A stretch of DNA of 64,000 nt from Mycolicibacterium peregrinum (GCF_001665785.1 NZ_LZSO01000009.1:62001-126000); one strand, 5' to 3'; shown: positions 19,633 through 30,769, counted from the first letter of the stretch. The notes: generated by a model from the letters alone, not told the origin. Numbers and translations: made by a program.

Positions 19633-21300
19633 ATGGTTCAGTGGCGGGTCGTGGCCCGAACACGGACAGTAGCGACAGTGGCCACGCTGTCCGTGGTCGC
19701 CGGGTTGGGCCTGGCGGCATGTTCGGGCAGTTCGGCTGACGAGATCGACTACGCCGTCGACGGCACACTGACCACCTACAACACCAACACGGTGGCCGGT
19801 GGCGCGTCCGCCGGCCCGCAGGCATTCGCCCGGGCACTGACCGGGTTCGCCTATCACGGTCCGGAGGGACAGGTCGTCGCCGACAACGACTTCGGCTCGG
19901 TGTCGGTGGTGGGTCGCGCGCCGCTGGTGCTCGACTACGTGATCAGCGACAAGGCGGTCTACTCCGACGGCAAGCCGATCACCTGTGACGACCTGGTGTT
20001 GACCTGGGGCGCACAGTCCGGCCGGTTCCCGGTGTTCGACGCCGCCAGCCAAGCGGGTTACCGCGACATCGCCTCGGTGGACTGCGCGCCCGGCCAGAAG
20101 CGGGCCCGGGTGTCCTTCGCCCAGGACCGCGGATTCCTCGACTACGGCCAACTGTTCGCGGCCACCTCGCTGATGCCTGCACACGTCCTCGCCGACGAAC
20201 TCGACCTGGGCGACGGAGGTGTGGCCACTGCGCTGCAGAACGGTGACCAGCCGGTCATCGACCGGATCGCCAAGGCGTGGAACACCATCTGGGATCTCAA
20301 GCCGGACCTCGACCTCAAACGGTTCCCCTCGTCGGGTCCCTACCGGATCGACTCGGTGTCCAAGGACGGCGTGGTGGTCCTGGTCGCCAACGACAAGTGG
20401 TGGGGCACTCCGCCGGTCACCAACCGGATCGCGGTATGGCCGCGCGGGGCCGACATCCAGGAGCGGGTCAACCAGGGATCCTTCGATGTCGTCGACATCG
20501 AGTCAGGGTCCTCGGGTCTGCTCAACCTGCCCGACGACTACGTCAGCATGGAAAGCCCGTCCGCCGGTATCGAGCAGTTGATCTTCGCACCGGGCGGTCC
20601 GCTGGCCGGCCCGCCGGCGCGCCGGGCCGTGGCGCTCTGCACACCGCGTGACGTGATTGCCCGCAACGCTGCGACGCCGATCATCAATTCGCGACTCAGC
20701 CCGGTCAGCGACGATGCGTTCAGTGCGGCCGAGAACGTCGGCGAGGCCGCGCAATTCGCCGTCGCCAACCCGGGTGCGGCTCGCGCGGCACTGAACAACA
20801 AGCCGCTGACCATCCGCATCGGGTATCAGACACCCAACGCCAGACTGGCCGCGACCGTCGGCGCGATCGCGAAATCGTGTGCCGCGGCGGGCATCACGGT
20901 GCAGGACGCCGGATCGGCGACGGCGGGGCCGGTGGCGTTGCGCAACAACGAGATCGACGGTCTGCTGGCCAGCACGGGCGGCGCCGCGGGTAGCGGTTCC
21001 TCGGGCTCTTCGGCGATCGACGCCTACGCGTTCCACTCCGGCAACGGCAACAACCTGCCGGCCTACTTCAACGAGCGGATCGACGGCATCATCGATGCCC
21101 AGGCCGTCACGAGCGATCCGAAGGAACTGGCCCGGCTGGCGGGGGAGGGCGCGCCGATCCTGTGGAACGACATGCCGACCCTGCCGCTGTACCGCCAGCA
21201 GCGCACGGTGCTGACATCGAACAAGATGTATGCCGTGAGCAGCAATCCGACGCGGTGGGGAGCGGGCTGGAACATGGACCGCTGGAAGTTGTCCACGTGA
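19633..21300 (+). CDS. Substrate-binding lipoprotein, ABC transporter family 5 (Rv2585c-type)
   Basis: A 555-aa secreted lipoprotein. The signal peptide ends in the lipobox LAAC with the lipidated Cys at about residue 30. The mature part has the family 5 (peptide/nickel-binding, DppA/OppA) fold, including [11 protein letters not shown] and [13 protein letters not shown]. No permease or ATPase genes are next to it. It sits in the secDF-apt operon, as in M. tuberculosis. The ligand is unknown. Confidence 0.88.
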   Translation: MVQWRVVARTRTVATVATLSVVAGLGLAACSGSSADEIDYAVDGTLTTYNTNTVAGGASAGPQAFARALTGFAYHGPEGQVVADNDFGSVSVVGRAPLVLDYVISDKAVYSDGKPITCDDLVLTWGAQSGRFPVFDAASQAGYRDIASVDCAPGQKRARVSFAQDRGFLDYGQLFAATSLMPAHVLADELDLGDGGVATALQNGDQPVIDRIAKAWNTIWDLKPDLDLKRFPSSGPYRIDSVSKDGVVVLVANDKWWGTPPVTNRIAVWPRGADIQERVNQGSFDVVDIESGSSGLLNLPDDYVSMESPSAGIEQLIFAPGGPLAGPPARRAVALCTPRDVIARNAATPIINSRLSPVSDDAFSAAENVGEAAQFAVANPGAARAALNNKPLTIRIGYQTPNARLAATVGAIAKSCAAAGITVQDAGSATAGPVALRNNEIDGLLASTGGAAGSGSSGSSAIDAYAFHSGNGNNLPAYFNERIDGIIDAQAVTSDPKELARLAGEGAPILWNDMPTLPLYRQQRTVLTSNKMYAVSSNPTRWGAGWNMDRWKLST

Positions 21301-21824
21301 GCACGGATGTTTCCCGGCTGGTCAGGAAACTGATCCGGGAGGTCCCCGACTTTCCCGAGCCCGGCGTCCAGTTCAAGGACCTGACGCCGTTGCTGGCCGA
21401 CGCCGAGGGTCTTGGCGCGGTGACCGACGCACTGGCCGCCACCGCGGCCGACGCCGATCTGGTCGCAGGCCTGGACGCGCGAGGTTTCCTGCTGGGCGCC
21501 GCGGTGGCGACCCGGCTCGGTACCGGTGTCCTGGCGGTACGCAAGGGCGGGAAACTGCCGCCTCCGGTGCACAGCGTGACGTATCAGCTGGAGTACGGCA
21601 GCGCGACGCTGGAGATCCCGGCCGACGGGATTGATATCGCCGGACGCAACGTTGTGATCATCGACGATGTCCTTGCCACCGGCGGGACGCTGGCCGCGGC
21701 GATGCGACTGCTCGAGGCCGGCGGGGCCAACGTCCTGAGCGCCGCCGTGGTGCTGGAATTGGCGGCCCTGGGCGGTCGGGACGTGGTGGCACCGCTGAGG
21801 GTCAGCAGCCTCCACACGGTGTGA
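21297..21824 (+). CDS. apt: Adenine phosphoribosyltransferase
   Basis: A 175-aa salvage enzyme making AMP from adenine and PRPP. The PRPP-binding motif [17 protein letters not shown] is intact, as are [16 protein letters not shown] and [14 protein letters not shown]. The start is GTG 21297, overlapping the upstream stop (GTGA), which implies translational coupling. It is followed after 40 nt by relA. Confidence 0.95.
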   Translation: MSTDVSRLVRKLIREVPDFPEPGVQFKDLTPLLADAEGLGAVTDALAATAADADLVAGLDARGFLLGAAVATRLGTGVLAVRKGGKLPPPVHSVTYQLEYGSATLEIPADGIDIAGRNVVIIDDVLATGGTLAAAMRLLEAGGANVLSAAVVLELAALGGRDVVAPLRVSSLHTV

Positions 21825-21864
21825 GGGATATCCTCGAACTCTCGGAGGTTGAGCGGAGGTGACG

Positions 21865-24216
21865 ATGGCCGGCGATACGGGTACGGACGCGACCGCGGGC
21901 CAGGCGGTGCAGTCGCCTCCGGCGTTGCCGGCCGCCGCGGGACCCGACGCCACGAAGACCAGCGCCTCACGGCGCGTGCGCGCCCGGCTTGCCCGCCGGA
22001 TGACGGCGCAGCGCAGTGCGGTCAATCCGGTTCTGGAGCCCCTTGTTGCGGTGCACCGCGAGATCTACCCCAAGGCCGATCTGCAGTTACTGCAGCGGGC
22101 CTACGACGTCGCCGATCAGCGACACGCCGACCAGTTGCGAAAATCGGGTGATCCCTACATCACCCATCCGCTGGCGGTGGCCAACATCCTGGCCGAGCTC
22201 GGCATGGACACCACCACGCTGGTGGCCGCGTTGCTGCACGACACGGTGGAGGACACCGGCTACACCTTGGAGGCCCTGACCGCGGAGTTCGGGGCCGAGG
22301 TGGGCCACCTCGTCGACGGCGTCACCAAATTGGACAAGGTGGTTCTGGGCTCGGCCGCCGAGGGCGAGACGATCCGCAAGATGATCATCGCGATGGCCCG
22401 CGACCCCCGGGTACTGGTGATCAAGGTGGCCGACCGGCTGCACAACATGCGCACGATGCGGTTCCTGCCGCCGGAGAAGCAGGCCCGCAAGGCCCGCGAG
22501 ACGCTGGAAGTGATTGCGCCACTGGCACATCGGCTCGGGATGGCGACGGTCAAGTGGGAGCTTGAGGACCTGTCCTTCGCGATCCTGCATCCGAAGAAGT
22601 ACGAGGAGATCGTGCGGCTGGTCGCCGATCGGGCGCCGTCACGCGACACCTACCTGGCCAAGGTGCGCGCCGAGATCGGCGTGGCACTGAGCGCGATGAA
22701 GATCAACGCTGTCGTCGAGGGCAGGCCCAAGCACTACTGGTCGATCTACCAGAAGATGATCGTCAAGGGCCGCGACTTCGACGACATCCACGACCTGGTC
22801 GGCGTACGGATCCTGTGTGACGAGATCCGGGACTGCTACGCGGCCGTCGGCGTCGTGCACTCGCTCTGGCAGCCGATGGCGGGCCGGTTCAAGGACTACA
22901 TCGCCCAGCCGCGCTACGGCGTCTACCAGTCGCTGCACACCACGGTCGTGGGCCCCGAGGGCAAGCCGCTGGAGGTGCAGATCCGGACCCGCGACATGCA
23001 CCGCACCGCCGAGTACGGCATCGCGGCGCACTGGCGCTACAAAGAGGCCAAGGGCCGCAACGGTGTTCCGCACAGCCATGCAGCAACCGAGATCGACGAC
23101 ATGGCCTGGATGCGCCAGCTGCTCGACTGGCAGCGGGAGGCGGCCGATCCCGGCGAGTTCCTCGAGTCGTTGCGTTACGACCTTGCGGTCAAAGAGATCT
23201 TCGTGTTCACCCCCAAGGGTGACGTGATCAACCTGCCTACCGGATCGACCCCGGTCGACTTCGCCTACGCGGTGCACACCGAGGTGGGGCACCGCTGTAT
23301 CGGGGCCCGGGTCAACGGCCGGCTGGTCGCGCTGGAACGCAAGCTGGAGAACGGCGAGGTCGTCGAGGTGTTCACCTCGAAGGCGCCCAACGCCGGGCCG
23401 TCGCGTGACTGGCAGACCTTCGTGGTGTCGCCGCGAGCCAAGGCCAAGATCCGTCAGTGGTTCGCCAAGGAACGCCGTGAAGAAGCGTTGGAGTCCGGCA
23501 AGGACGCCATCGCGCGGGAGGTCCGCCGGGGCGGACTTCCGTTGCAGCGCTTGATCAATGCCGACTCCATGGGTGCACTGGCACGGGAACTGCGGTACAC
23601 GGACGTGTCCGCGCTCTACACCGCGGTCGGTGAGGGCCACGTCTCGGCGCGCCACGTCGTGCAGCGTCTGCTCGCCCAGTTCGGCGGCGACGACGCGGCC
23701 GAGGACGAACTCGCCGAGCGGTCCACCCCGTTGACCATGCCGGTGCGCCAGCGCAGCACCGACGACACCGGTGTCGCGGTGCCGGGAGCGCCGGGAACCC
23801 TGACCAAGCTCGCGAAGTGCTGTACCCCGGTCCCCGGCGATACCATCATGGGCTTCGTGACCCGTGGTGGCGGCGTCAGCGTGCACCGCACCGATTGCAC
23901 GAATGCGGCGTCCCTGCAACAACAGTCGGAACGCATCATCGAGGTGAACTGGGCGCCGTCACCGTCGTCGGTGTTCCTGGTGGCCATCCAGGTCGAGGCG
24001 CTCGACCGGCACCGCCTGCTGTCCGACGTGACGCGGGTGCTGGCCGACGAGAAGGTCAACATCCTCTCGGCGTCGGTGACCACCTCCAACGACCGGGTGG
24101 CGATCAGCCGGTTCACCTTCGAGATGGGCGATCCCAAGCATCTCGGCCACCTGTTGAGCGTGGTGCGCAACGTGGAAGGCGTATACGACGTCTACCGCGT
24201 CACCAGTGCGGCCTAG
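21865..24216 (+). CDS. relA: Bifunctional (p)ppGpp synthetase/hydrolase RelA/Rsh
   Basis: A 783-aa stringent-response enzyme. Domains in order: HD hydrolase with [12 protein letters not shown] and [12 protein letters not shown]; synthetase with [29 protein letters not shown] and [13 protein letters not shown] ([20 protein letters not shown]); a zinc-finger region with CCTPVPGD; and C-terminal ACT ([19 protein letters not shown]). ATG 21865 is chosen because GGAGG ends 5 nt before it. The stop overlaps the stop of the convergent SecD-like gene (CTAG). Confidence 0.97.
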   Translation: MAGDTGTDATAGQAVQSPPALPAAAGPDATKTSASRRVRARLARRMTAQRSAVNPVLEPLVAVHREIYPKADLQLLQRAYDVADQRHADQLRKSGDPYITHPLAVANILAELGMDTTTLVAALLHDTVEDTGYTLEALTAEFGAEVGHLVDGVTKLDKVVLGSAAEGETIRKMIIAMARDPRVLVIKVADRLHNMRTMRFLPPEKQARKARETLEVIAPLAHRLGMATVKWELEDLSFAILHPKKYEEIVRLVADRAPSRDTYLAKVRAEIGVALSAMKINAVVEGRPKHYWSIYQKMIVKGRDFDDIHDLVGVRILCDEIRDCYAAVGVVHSLWQPMAGRFKDYIAQPRYGVYQSLHTTVVGPEGKPLEVQIRTRDMHRTAEYGIAAHWRYKEAKGRNGVPHSHAATEIDDMAWMRQLLDWQREAADPGEFLESLRYDLAVKEIFVFTPKGDVINLPTGSTPVDFAYAVHTEVGHRCIGARVNGRLVALERKLENGEVVEVFTSKAPNAGPSRDWQTFVVSPRAKAKIRQWFAKERREEALESGKDAIAREVRRGGLPLQRLINADSMGALARELRYTDVSALYTAVGEGHVSARHVVQRLLAQFGGDDAAEDELAERSTPLTMPVRQRSTDDTGVAVPGAPGTLTKLAKCCTPVPGDTIMGFVTRGGGVSVHRTDCTNAASLQQQSERIIEVNWAPSPSSVFLVAIQVEALDRHRLLSDVTRVLADEKVNILSASVTTSNDRVAISRFTFEMGDPKHLGHLLSVVRNVEGVYDVYRVTSAA

Positions 24217-25304
24217 CGCCGCCTGGCCAGGTAGGCCTCCCCGACGATGGTAATCGCCACGATGCCGATCCCTACCATGATGACGACTCCGCGCGCCAGC
24301 TTCGCGATCGCCGTCGCGGGCAAGGTGGCGTCCGCGGAGGACTCCGGCGACAACGAGAACGGCAATGAACCCGATCCCAGGACGCCGGCCAATTCGCGCG
24401 CCGAATCGCGGGTGAAGTCTCCGGTGATCTGGACCCGGCCGCCGGGGATGGCCTCTCGGATCTCCGGAGCGCTGACCACCCGGGAGTCGAGGGTGAACGC
24501 GGTCTGGGTGCCGATGTTGGCCGACGTGAAGTCCGCCCATGTCCGCGCGCCGGCGCCGGTGAATGCCACGTCGACGACGTACCGTCCGGCATCATCGCTG
24601 TACCCCGAATCCGCTTCGCTGATCTCCGCGCCGGTCATGATGGATTTGCCCAGCAGGTAGACCGTTTCTCCGTCGACCGAGCAGGTGATCAGTGGACGAG
24701 TGGGGTCGTCGTGCCCGGCCAGGGCGTCGTCACGGTCGCCGCAGCGGGTGGCCTGGTACTGCAGAGCCAGGATCTGCATCGACGGGTTGGTGGACTGTCG
24801 AAGCTCCTTCTCATCGGAGATCCGTTGCGGATCAACAGGTTTGGCGGCCCCAGTGGCGGGTGTCGACGGGTTTTGGGTCGGATGTTCGGGTTTGGCGGGC
24901 ATCGCATGGATCACCGGGCGGACCGTCAGCCGTCCCGGCATCGTGATGTCCCGCATCGCCGCCGGGTTTCGGCTCGGGATCGTGACCACCACGGTGTCCC
25001 CGTCGATTGCCACTTCGGATCCGGAGAGCCGGACCTCGTGCAGGCGCTTCTCGATGACCTCTCGCGCGTTCTCCAGATCATCGGGCGACGGTGGCGCGCC
25101 ATCCGACGTCGCGGTCGAGTACGTCAGGCGGGTGGCCTCTCGGTCCTCCCAGATGTGGCGGGTCAGGAACACCGCTGCCACATAGCCGCCAACCAGCACG
25201 GCCAGGAACAGCAGCCCGAGCGTGCGGGTCGACGCGCTGGGTCCGCTGCGTCGGGGCGGCGGGAATGCGGGTGGCGGAAATTGGGATGGAAGTGGATAGG
25301 ACAT
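24213..25304 (-). CDS. SecD-like protein: periplasmic domain with two membrane anchors, no channel
   Basis: A 363-aa protein with a Pro-rich N-terminus, one membrane segment (residues 28-48), a long extracytoplasmic domain and one C-terminal membrane segment (about 339-357). The domain is clearly related to SecD P1 encoded at 16512: RQSTNP.MQI, DETVYLL-like [37 protein letters not shown], and [14 protein letters not shown] match in order. It lacks SecD helices 2-6, including the GIGTTADS motif, so it cannot work as a proton-driven SecD. AGGAG precedes ATG 25304. It is the third gene of an operon with two cyclophilins, 18 nt behind the second. Role unknown. Confidence 0.85.
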   Translation of the reverse strand: MSYPLPSQFPPPAFPPPRRSGPSASTRTLGLLFLAVLVGGYVAAVFLTRHIWEDREATRLTYSTATSDGAPPSPDDLENAREVIEKRLHEVRLSGSEVAIDGDTVVVTIPSRNPAAMRDITMPGRLTVRPVIHAMPAKPEHPTQNPSTPATGAAKPVDPQRISDEKELRQSTNPSMQILALQYQATRCGDRDDALAGHDDPTRPLITCSVDGETVYLLGKSIMTGAEISEADSGYSDDAGRYVVDVAFTGAGARTWADFTSANIGTQTAFTLDSRVVSAPEIREAIPGGRVQITGDFTRDSARELAGVLGSGSLPFSLSPESSADATLPATAIAKLARGVVIMVGIGIVAITIVGEAYLARRR

Positions 25305-25322
25305 CGCAATCTCCTGGCCGGG

Positions 25323-26297
25323 TCAGTCCATGCTCGCCGATTTGATCGTCACGGGTGTGGCCGGCTTGCCGTCGTGGCTGCCGTCGGCAACCCCGTCCGC
25401 GGCGATCGCGTCGAGTGTGGCAAGTCCGGTCTTGTCGACGGTGCCGAACACCGTGTACGTCGGTGGCAGCAGTGAATCCTCGTAGACGAGGAAGAACTGG
25501 CTGCCGTTGGTGCCGGGTCCGGCGTTGGCCATGGCGACGGTGCCGCGGGGATAGACCACCGGCCGCTGCACGGCAGGATCGGAGAGCCGGTACTGATTGG
25601 TCGGGTACTCGTTGGGGAACCGGTACCCTGGCCCGCCGGTTCCGGTGGCGGACGGGTCGCCGCACTGCAGTGTCGCGAGGTCGCCGGTGGTGAGCCGGTG
25701 GCACTGGGTGCCGTCGAAGAATCCCTGCCCGGCCAGGCTGGCGAAGTTGTTCACGGTGCACGGCGCCCGGTCATTGGCCAGCTTGAGCCCGATGCTGCCA
25801 CGGTCGGTGACGATGCCCGCGGGCACCGTGGCGGGTCGGGTCGGCACGGTGCCGGTGCGCGGCGGCGCGGCCCGCTTGGCGGCGGGTTCCGTGGTGGCCG
25901 GGTACTGGCAGTTGGCACCGAGATTCTGCGACGGCACGAATGCGGGGAGCTCCTGGCCGGCACCTGGGGAGGCCGTGTAGCGGTCCTGGTGTGGCATGTT
26001 CTCTGCGGCCTTGACGACAATGACGGCGAACACCACCGTCAACACCACCGCCACGAGGGCCAGCGCCGTCATCACGTATCCGATGACCAGGCCGGTGATC
26101 GCGATACCCCGACCGTGCTCACCGCTGCGTTTGAGCTGCGACAGCGAGATGTGCCCGAAGACGATGCCCAGCGGCGCGAAGAGCACCGAGGACACCAGTG
26201 CGGCGACCGCCATGCCGTTGGTGCGGGCAGGCAGGGGATGACCAGCCGGATATGGATACTCCGGCTGGTAACCGCCGTAGGGGGGCGGGACAGTCAA
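25323..26297 (-). CDS. DUF4190 membrane-anchored cyclophilin-type peptidyl-prolyl isomerase
   Basis: A 324-aa protein: Pro/Tyr-rich N-terminus (about 1-25), a DUF4190 module with two membrane helices (about 29-50 and 70-95; GHISLSQLKRSGEHGRGIA), a spacer, and an extracytoplasmic cyclophilin domain. Cyclophilin motifs include CHRLTTG, LQCGDPSATGTGGPGY, VAMANAGPGTNGSQFF and YTVFG (Tyr where human CypA has His126). The domain parallels that of ppiB 7 nt upstream. The start is TTG 26297 with no strong ribosome-binding site, suggesting coupling to ppiB. Confidence 0.88.
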   Translation of the reverse strand: MTVPPPYGGYQPEYPYPAGHPLPARTNGMAVAALVSSVLFAPLGIVFGHISLSQLKRSGEHGRGIAITGLVIGYVMTALALVAVVLTVVFAVIVVKAAENMPHQDRYTASPGAGQELPAFVPSQNLGANCQYPATTEPAAKRAAPPRTGTVPTRPATVPAGIVTDRGSIGLKLANDRAPCTVNNFASLAGQGFFDGTQCHRLTTGDLATLQCGDPSATGTGGPGYRFPNEYPTNQYRLSDPAVQRPVVYPRGTVAMANAGPGTNGSQFFLVYEDSLLPPTYTVFGTVDKTGLATLDAIAADGVADGSHDGKPATPVTIKSASMD

Positions 26298-26303
26298 CGG
26301 GGA

Positions 26304-27179
26304 CTAGTCCAGGGCCACTGACTTCAGCTCGACATCGAGCGCCGGCTTGCCGTCGGCTCCGCCTCCGGCCACACCTGCTGCGGCGATCTTGTCGAGGGTG
26401 GCCAGGCCGGTGTCGTCGATCTTGCCGAAGACCGTGTAGTTCGGGGGCAGCTGAGAGTCCTGGTACACCAGGAAGAACTGGCTGCCGTTCGTGTTGGGGC
26501 CGGCATTGGCCATGGCCACGGTGCCGCGCGGGTACACCACCGGCTTCTGCAGCGCCGGGTCGTCCGGCTGGAACTGGTTGGTCGGGTACTCATTGGCGAA
26601 CTGGTAGCCGGGGCCTCCGGTGCCCTGGCCGGTCGGGTCACCGCACTGCAGCACCGAGATGCCGCTGGTGGTCAGCCGGTGGCAGGGCGTGTCGTTGAAG
26701 TAGTTCTGCGAAGCCAGGCTCGCGAAGCTGTTGACCGTGCAGGGCGCATGGCCGTTGTTCAGTATCAGGCCGATGTTGCCCTGGGTGGTGACCATGCTGA
26801 CGCTGATGGTCTTCTCGTCGGTGGGAACCTTGCCGGTGCGCGGCGGGGTGGCCGGCTTGCTGGCCGCGGCCGCAGCCGGGTACTGACAGTTGGCGCCGAG
26901 GTCAGCGGGGGCGGCGAAGGCCGGCAGCTGGCCGCTGGCGGCCGGCTGGGCCGGTGCACCCGACGTCGCGGTGGTGGTGTCCGCCGAGGCGGTGGTGCTG
27001 CCCGAGTCCTTGCTGGTGAAGACGAACGTGGCCACGACCGCCCCGATGATCACGAGGGCTGCGACCGCGCTCCCCGAGATGGCCAGGATGCGTCGCTTGC
27101 GTTCCTGGGCGGCCCGACGCTCCAGCTGGCGCTCCAGCTTGCGCTTGGCGTTCGCACGCCGTTGTTCGTTGGTCGGCAC
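26304..27179 (-). CDS. ppiB: Membrane-anchored cyclophilin-type peptidyl-prolyl isomerase PpiB
   Basis: A 291-aa protein with a basic N-terminal helix (ANAKRKLERQLERRAAQ), one membrane segment (ILAISGSAVAALVIIGAVVA), a Ser/Thr/Ala-rich linker and a cyclophilin domain facing outward. CHRLTTSGISVLQCGDP, PRGTVAMANAGPNTNGSQFF and YTVFG are present. It closely resembles M. tuberculosis PpiB (Rv2582). The start is GTG 27179 with AAGGAGG upstream. It is first in the minus-strand operon ppiB, DUF4190-cyclophilin, SecD-like. Confidence 0.93.
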   Translation of the reverse strand: MPTNEQRRANAKRKLERQLERRAAQERKRRILAISGSAVAALVIIGAVVATFVFTSKDSGSTTASADTTTATSGAPAQPAASGQLPAFAAPADLGANCQYPAAAAASKPATPPRTGKVPTDEKTISVSMVTTQGNIGLILNNGHAPCTVNSFASLASQNYFNDTPCHRLTTSGISVLQCGDPTGQGTGGPGYQFANEYPTNQFQPDDPALQKPVVYPRGTVAMANAGPNTNGSQFFLVYQDSQLPPNYTVFGKIDDTGLATLDKIAAAGVAGGGADGKPALDVELKSVALD

Positions 27180-27312
27180 CGCGGCAGTCCTCCTTGTAGG
27201 CGGTTGAGGTTGGCAACGAGTCTGCCAGGCGAACCTGCGTACCGGTTCTGCGACCCGCGGAGACCGCAGGTCGCGGCACATCGGGCAAGTGGTCGCGTGG
27301 GAAACTGGGGCG

Positions 27313-28005
27313 GTGTTCATTACCGGATTTCCGGCCGGGATGCTGGCATGCAACTGCTATGTCCTGGCCGAGCGGCCAGGGGCCGACGCGATCGTCGTCG
27401 ACCCGGGTCAGCGGGCGATGGACCGGTTGCGCCGGATTCTCGACCAGAACCGCCTCACCCCGGCGGCGGTCCTGCTGACACACGGTCATATCGATCACAT
27501 CTGGTCGGCTCAGAAGGTCGCCGATACCTATGGCTGTTCCGCCTACATCCACCCCGAGGACCGCTTCATGCTGACCGATCCGGTCAAGGATTTCGCACCT
27601 GCGGCGCTGGGGAGGCTGTCCCGCCTGGCGTTCGGGGTGCTGCTTTCCGAGCCCAAACAGCTGGTCGAGCTGGACAAAGACGGCCAGACCCTCGATTTCG
27701 ACGGGGTCTCGGTGACGGTCGATCACACGCCGGGCCACACCAGGGGATCGGTGGTGTTCCGGGTCTCCGGCGGGCCGGAGCAAGCATCGCCCGCCCAGAC
27801 CGTGTTCGCGGGCGATACGCTGTTCCGGTCCTCGGTGGGCCGCACCGACCTGCCCGGCGGCAGCGGACGTGACCTGCTCACCTCGATCGTGACAAAGCTG
27901 TTGGTACTCGACGACGACACCGTGGTATTACCAGGGCACGGCCCGCGCACGACCATCGGGCATGAACGCCGTACCAACCCGTTTCTCGAAGGTTTGACTC
28001 TGTGA
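27313..28005 (+). CDS. MBL-fold metallo-hydrolase, glyoxalase II-like (Rv2581c-type)
   Basis: A 230-aa metallo-beta-lactamase-fold hydrolase. The dinuclear metal motif [12 protein letters not shown] is intact, with [17 protein letters not shown] and [12 protein letters not shown] providing the remaining ligands. It is likely to hydrolyse a thioester or related substrate; the actual substrate is not evident. GTG 27313 is preferred over GTG 27289 because the family begins ITGFPAG. It overlaps hisS (GTGA). Confidence 0.9.
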   Translation: MFITGFPAGMLACNCYVLAERPGADAIVVDPGQRAMDRLRRILDQNRLTPAAVLLTHGHIDHIWSAQKVADTYGCSAYIHPEDRFMLTDPVKDFAPAALGRLSRLAFGVLLSEPKQLVELDKDGQTLDFDGVSVTVDHTPGHTRGSVVFRVSGGPEQASPAQTVFAGDTLFRSSVGRTDLPGGSGRDLLTSIVTKLLVLDDDTVVLPGHGPRTTIGHERRTNPFLEGLTL

Positions 28006-29264
28006 CTTCTGCATTCCAGGCGCCCAAGGGTGTGCCCGACTACCTACCGCCCGAGTCGGCACAGTTCGTGGCGGTCCGGGACGGTCTGCTGACCGCGGCG
28101 CGGCGCGCCGGGTATGGCGACATCGAGCTGCCGATCTTCGAGGACACCGCGTTGTTCGCGCGGGGGGTGGGCGAGTCCACCGACGTGGTGTCCAAGGAGA
28201 TGTACACGTTCGCCGACCGCGGTGACCGCTCGGTGACCCTGCGCCCCGAGGGCACCGCGGGGGTGATCCGCGCAGTGATCCAGCACCGCCTGGACCGCGG
28301 CGCGCTGCCGGTCAAGCTCTGCTACGCCGGTCCGTTCTTCCGCTATGAACGTCCACAGGCCGGGCGCTATCGGCAGTTGCAGCAGGTCGGGGTGGAGGCC
28401 ATCGGGGTGGACGACCCGGCGCTGGACGCCGAGGTGATCGCGATCGCCGACGCCGGGTTCCGGTCGCTGGGCCTGGACGGTTTCCGCCTCGAGATCACAT
28501 CGCTGGGCGATGACACCTGCCGGCCCGCCTACCGGGAGCTGCTGCAGGAGTTCCTGTTCAAGCTGGACCTCGACGAGGAGACGCGGCGACGCGCCGAGAT
28601 CAACCCGCTGCGGGTACTCGACGACAAGCGGCCCCACGTGCGGGAGATGACCGCGGACGCGCCCCTGATGCTCGACCACCTTTCCGACAGCGCCAAGGCC
28701 CACTTCGAGGTGGTGCAGGCACATCTCGACGCACTCGGCGTGGCGTACGTGATCAACCCCCGCATGGTGCGTGGGCTGGACTACTACACCAAGACCACCT
28801 TCGAGTTCGTGCACGACGGCCTCGGCGCACAGTCCGGCATCGGCGGCGGTGGGCGTTATGACGGGCTGATGAGTCAGCTTGGCGGGCAGGACGTCTCGGG
28901 GATCGGCTTCGGCCTCGGTGTCGACCGCACGCTCCTCGCCCTGCAGGCCGAGGGCAAGACCGTGGCCGGCGTCGGGGGCGTCGAGGTGTTCGGCGTGCCA
29001 CTGGGTGACGCCGCCAAGCTCGAGTTGGCCAAGCTGGCCGCGCGGCTGCGGGCCGGCGGGGTGCGGGTCGACCTGGCCTACGGCGACCGCGGGCTCAAGG
29101 GCGCGATGAAGGCGGCGGACCGATCGGGCGCCAAGTACGCGCTCGTGGCCGGCGACCGCGACATCGAGGCGGGCACCGTCGGTCTCAAGGATCTGGCGAC
29201 CGGCGACCAGGTCGATGTTCCTGCCGATTCCGTTGTCGCCGAGGTTCTTTCCCGCCTCGCCTGA
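28002..29264 (+). CDS. hisS: Histidyl-tRNA synthetase
   Basis: A 420-aa class II synthetase. Motif 1 region near the N-terminus, [13 protein letters not shown], motif 2 ([16 protein letters not shown]), the histidine-specific [12 protein letters not shown], and motif 3 ([12 protein letters not shown]) are all present. A C-terminal anticodon-binding domain follows. The start is GTG 28002, overlapping the upstream stop. The gene ends at the base before the stop of the convergent urtE. Confidence 0.97.
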   Translation: MTSAFQAPKGVPDYLPPESAQFVAVRDGLLTAARRAGYGDIELPIFEDTALFARGVGESTDVVSKEMYTFADRGDRSVTLRPEGTAGVIRAVIQHRLDRGALPVKLCYAGPFFRYERPQAGRYRQLQQVGVEAIGVDDPALDAEVIAIADAGFRSLGLDGFRLEITSLGDDTCRPAYRELLQEFLFKLDLDEETRRRAEINPLRVLDDKRPHVREMTADAPLMLDHLSDSAKAHFEVVQAHLDALGVAYVINPRMVRGLDYYTKTTFEFVHDGLGAQSGIGGGGRYDGLMSQLGGQDVSGIGFGLGVDRTLLALQAEGKTVAGVGGVEVFGVPLGDAAKLELAKLAARLRAGGVRVDLAYGDRGLKGAMKAADRSGAKYALVAGDRDIEAGTVGLKDLATGDQVDVPADSVVAEVLSRLA

Positions 29265-29957
29265 TCAGATGGCCATGGCGGCGCGGACGTCGGCCTCTGA
29301 CGTCGAGCCGCCGGTGCCGCTCGAGGTGATCCGGCCCGCCTCCAGGATGTAGTAGCGCTGAGCGGATTCCAGCGCGAACCCGATGTGCTGCTCGACCAGC
29401 AACACGCCCAGATCGCCGCGTGCGGTCAGCGAGGTGATCGAGGCTTCGATCTCGGCCACCACCGACGGCTGGATCCCTTCGGTCGGTTCGTCGAGGATCA
29501 GGCACCGGGGGCTCGTGATCAATGCCCGGGCAATCGCGAGCTGTTGGCGCTGCCCGCCCGAGAGCAGGCCGGCCCGCCGACCGAGTAGCTCCTTGAGGGC
29601 CGGGAACAGGTCCAGTTGCTCGTCGATCAGCGCCTTGCCGTTCTTGCGGCCGTCGGCGACCACCTGGAGGTTCTCCGCGGTGGTCAGCTGGCCGAAGGAC
29701 TGCTGGCCCTGGGGCACATAGGCCAGGCCGCGGGCGACCCGCGCACTCGGGCGCAGCCTGGTGATGTCCTCACCGTCGAAAAGCACCTTGCCCGCAGTGC
29801 ATTTGAGCAACCCGACGGCCGCCCGCAGCAGGGTCGTCTTACCCGCGCCGTTGTGCCCCATCACCGCCGCGACGCCGTCGGCCGGCACGGCGATGCTTGC
29901 GCCGTGGATGACTTCGGACCGGCCGTAACCGGTTCGCACATCGAGCAGTTCGAGCAT
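29265..29957 (-). CDS. urtE: Urea ABC transporter ATP-binding subunit UrtE
   Basis: A 230-aa ATPase with Walker A MGHNGAGKTTLL, signature LSGGQRQQLAIARAL, Walker B RCLILDEPTEGIQPS and the H-loop LLVEQHIGFAL. The EGIQPS Walker B extension is typical of UrtE. Start ATG 29957 overlaps the urtD stop (ATGA). It is the last gene of urtABCDE. Confidence 0.93.
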   Translation of the reverse strand: MLELLDVRTGYGRSEVIHGASIAVPADGVAAVMGHNGAGKTTLLRAAVGLLKCTAGKVLFDGEDITRLRPSARVARGLAYVPQGQQSFGQLTTAENLQVVADGRKNGKALIDEQLDLFPALKELLGRRAGLLSGGQRQQLAIARALITSPRCLILDEPTEGIQPSVVAEIEASITSLTARGDLGVLLVEQHIGFALESAQRYYILEAGRITSSGTGGSTSEADVRAAMAI

Positions 29958-30769
29958 CAGGCGATTCCTTCCGCGCCGGCCGCGGCAGTGCCGAGGTAGA
30001 CCTCTTGGACCTTGGGGTTGGCCTGCACCTCGGCCACCGAACCCTCGGCGATGACCTGGCCGCGGGCCAGCACCGTCACCGAGGTCGCGAACGCCCGCAT
30101 GAAATCCATGTCGTGCTCGACGACAACCACCGTGCGAGTTCCGCCGATACGGCGCAACAGATTTCCGGTCTCCTCGCGTTCTTCGTGACTCATGCCCGCC
30201 ACCGGTTCGTCGAGCAACAGGACATCGGCGTTCTGCACCAACAGCATGCCGATCTCCAGCCACTGCTTCTGGCCGTGAGCCAGCACGCCCGCAGGTTTGT
30301 CGGCGAGGTCCGCGAGCCCGGTGGTGTCGAGTGCTTCCTCGATCGCGGGCAGCACGCCGCTCCGCCGGCGCAGCAGGGTCCAGGGCGAACGACCGGCACC
30401 CGCGGCGATGTCGAGGTTCTGCAACACCGTCAGCTGTTCGAAGACACTCGCGGTCTGGAATGTGCGCCCCACGCCCAGCCGGGCGATCTGGTGCACCTTC
30501 TTGCCGAGCAACTCCGTACCTGACTTGTTCACCGAACCGGTGGCGCCCACCAGGCCGGTGATGGCGTCGATGACGGTCGTCTTACCCGCGCCGTTGGGCC
30601 CGATCAGAAAGCGCAGATCGCCCTGGAACAGCGTGAGGTCGACCTCGCTGACGGCCTTGAACCCGTCGAAATCGACTGTGAGGCCGCGGACTTCCAAATA
30701 CTCGGCACCCATGCCGGCGTTGCCGCCGACCACCGGTTCTGGCGCCGTGGCCTGCTCGGTCCCGGTCAC
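29957..30769 (-). CDS. urtD: Urea ABC transporter ATP-binding subunit UrtD
   Basis: A 270-aa ATPase with Walker A FLIGPNGAGKTTVIDAITGL, the UrtD-type signature LAHGQKQWLEIGMLL, Walker B VLLLDEPVAGMSHEE and H-loop VVVEHDMDFM. GTG 30769 overlaps the urtC stop (GTGA) and is the likely start. The ATG 60 nt further in (GAEYLEVRGL) is an alternative. The open frame runs far upstream, but that part overlaps urtC. Confidence 0.92.
   Translation of the reverse strand: MTGTEQATAPEPVVGGNAGMGAEYLEVRGLTVDFDGFKAVSEVDLTLFQGDLRFLIGPNGAGKTTVIDAITGLVGATGSVNKSGTELLGKKVHQIARLGVGRTFQTASVFEQLTVLQNLDIAAGAGRSPWTLLRRRSGVLPAIEEALDTTGLADLADKPAGVLAHGQKQWLEIGMLLVQNADVLLLDEPVAGMSHEEREETGNLLRRIGGTRTVVVVEHDMDFMRAFATSVTVLARGQVIAEGSVAEVQANPKVQEVYLGTAAAGAEGIA

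Noticed and set aside
18271..20184. 637-aa open frame antisense to secF and the lipoprotein gene
   Set aside because: It spans two well-supported genes on the other strand and has no domain-like pattern, so it is a codon-bias shadow.
22639..23922. 427-aa open frame antisense to relA
   Set aside because: It lies entirely within relA, whose domains are complete, and shows no recognisable motif.
27250..27274. GCGACC...GGTCGC inverted repeat between ppiB and the metallo-hydrolase gene
   Set aside because: Six-bp GC-only arms are expected by chance at this base composition, and no promoter element lines up with them.
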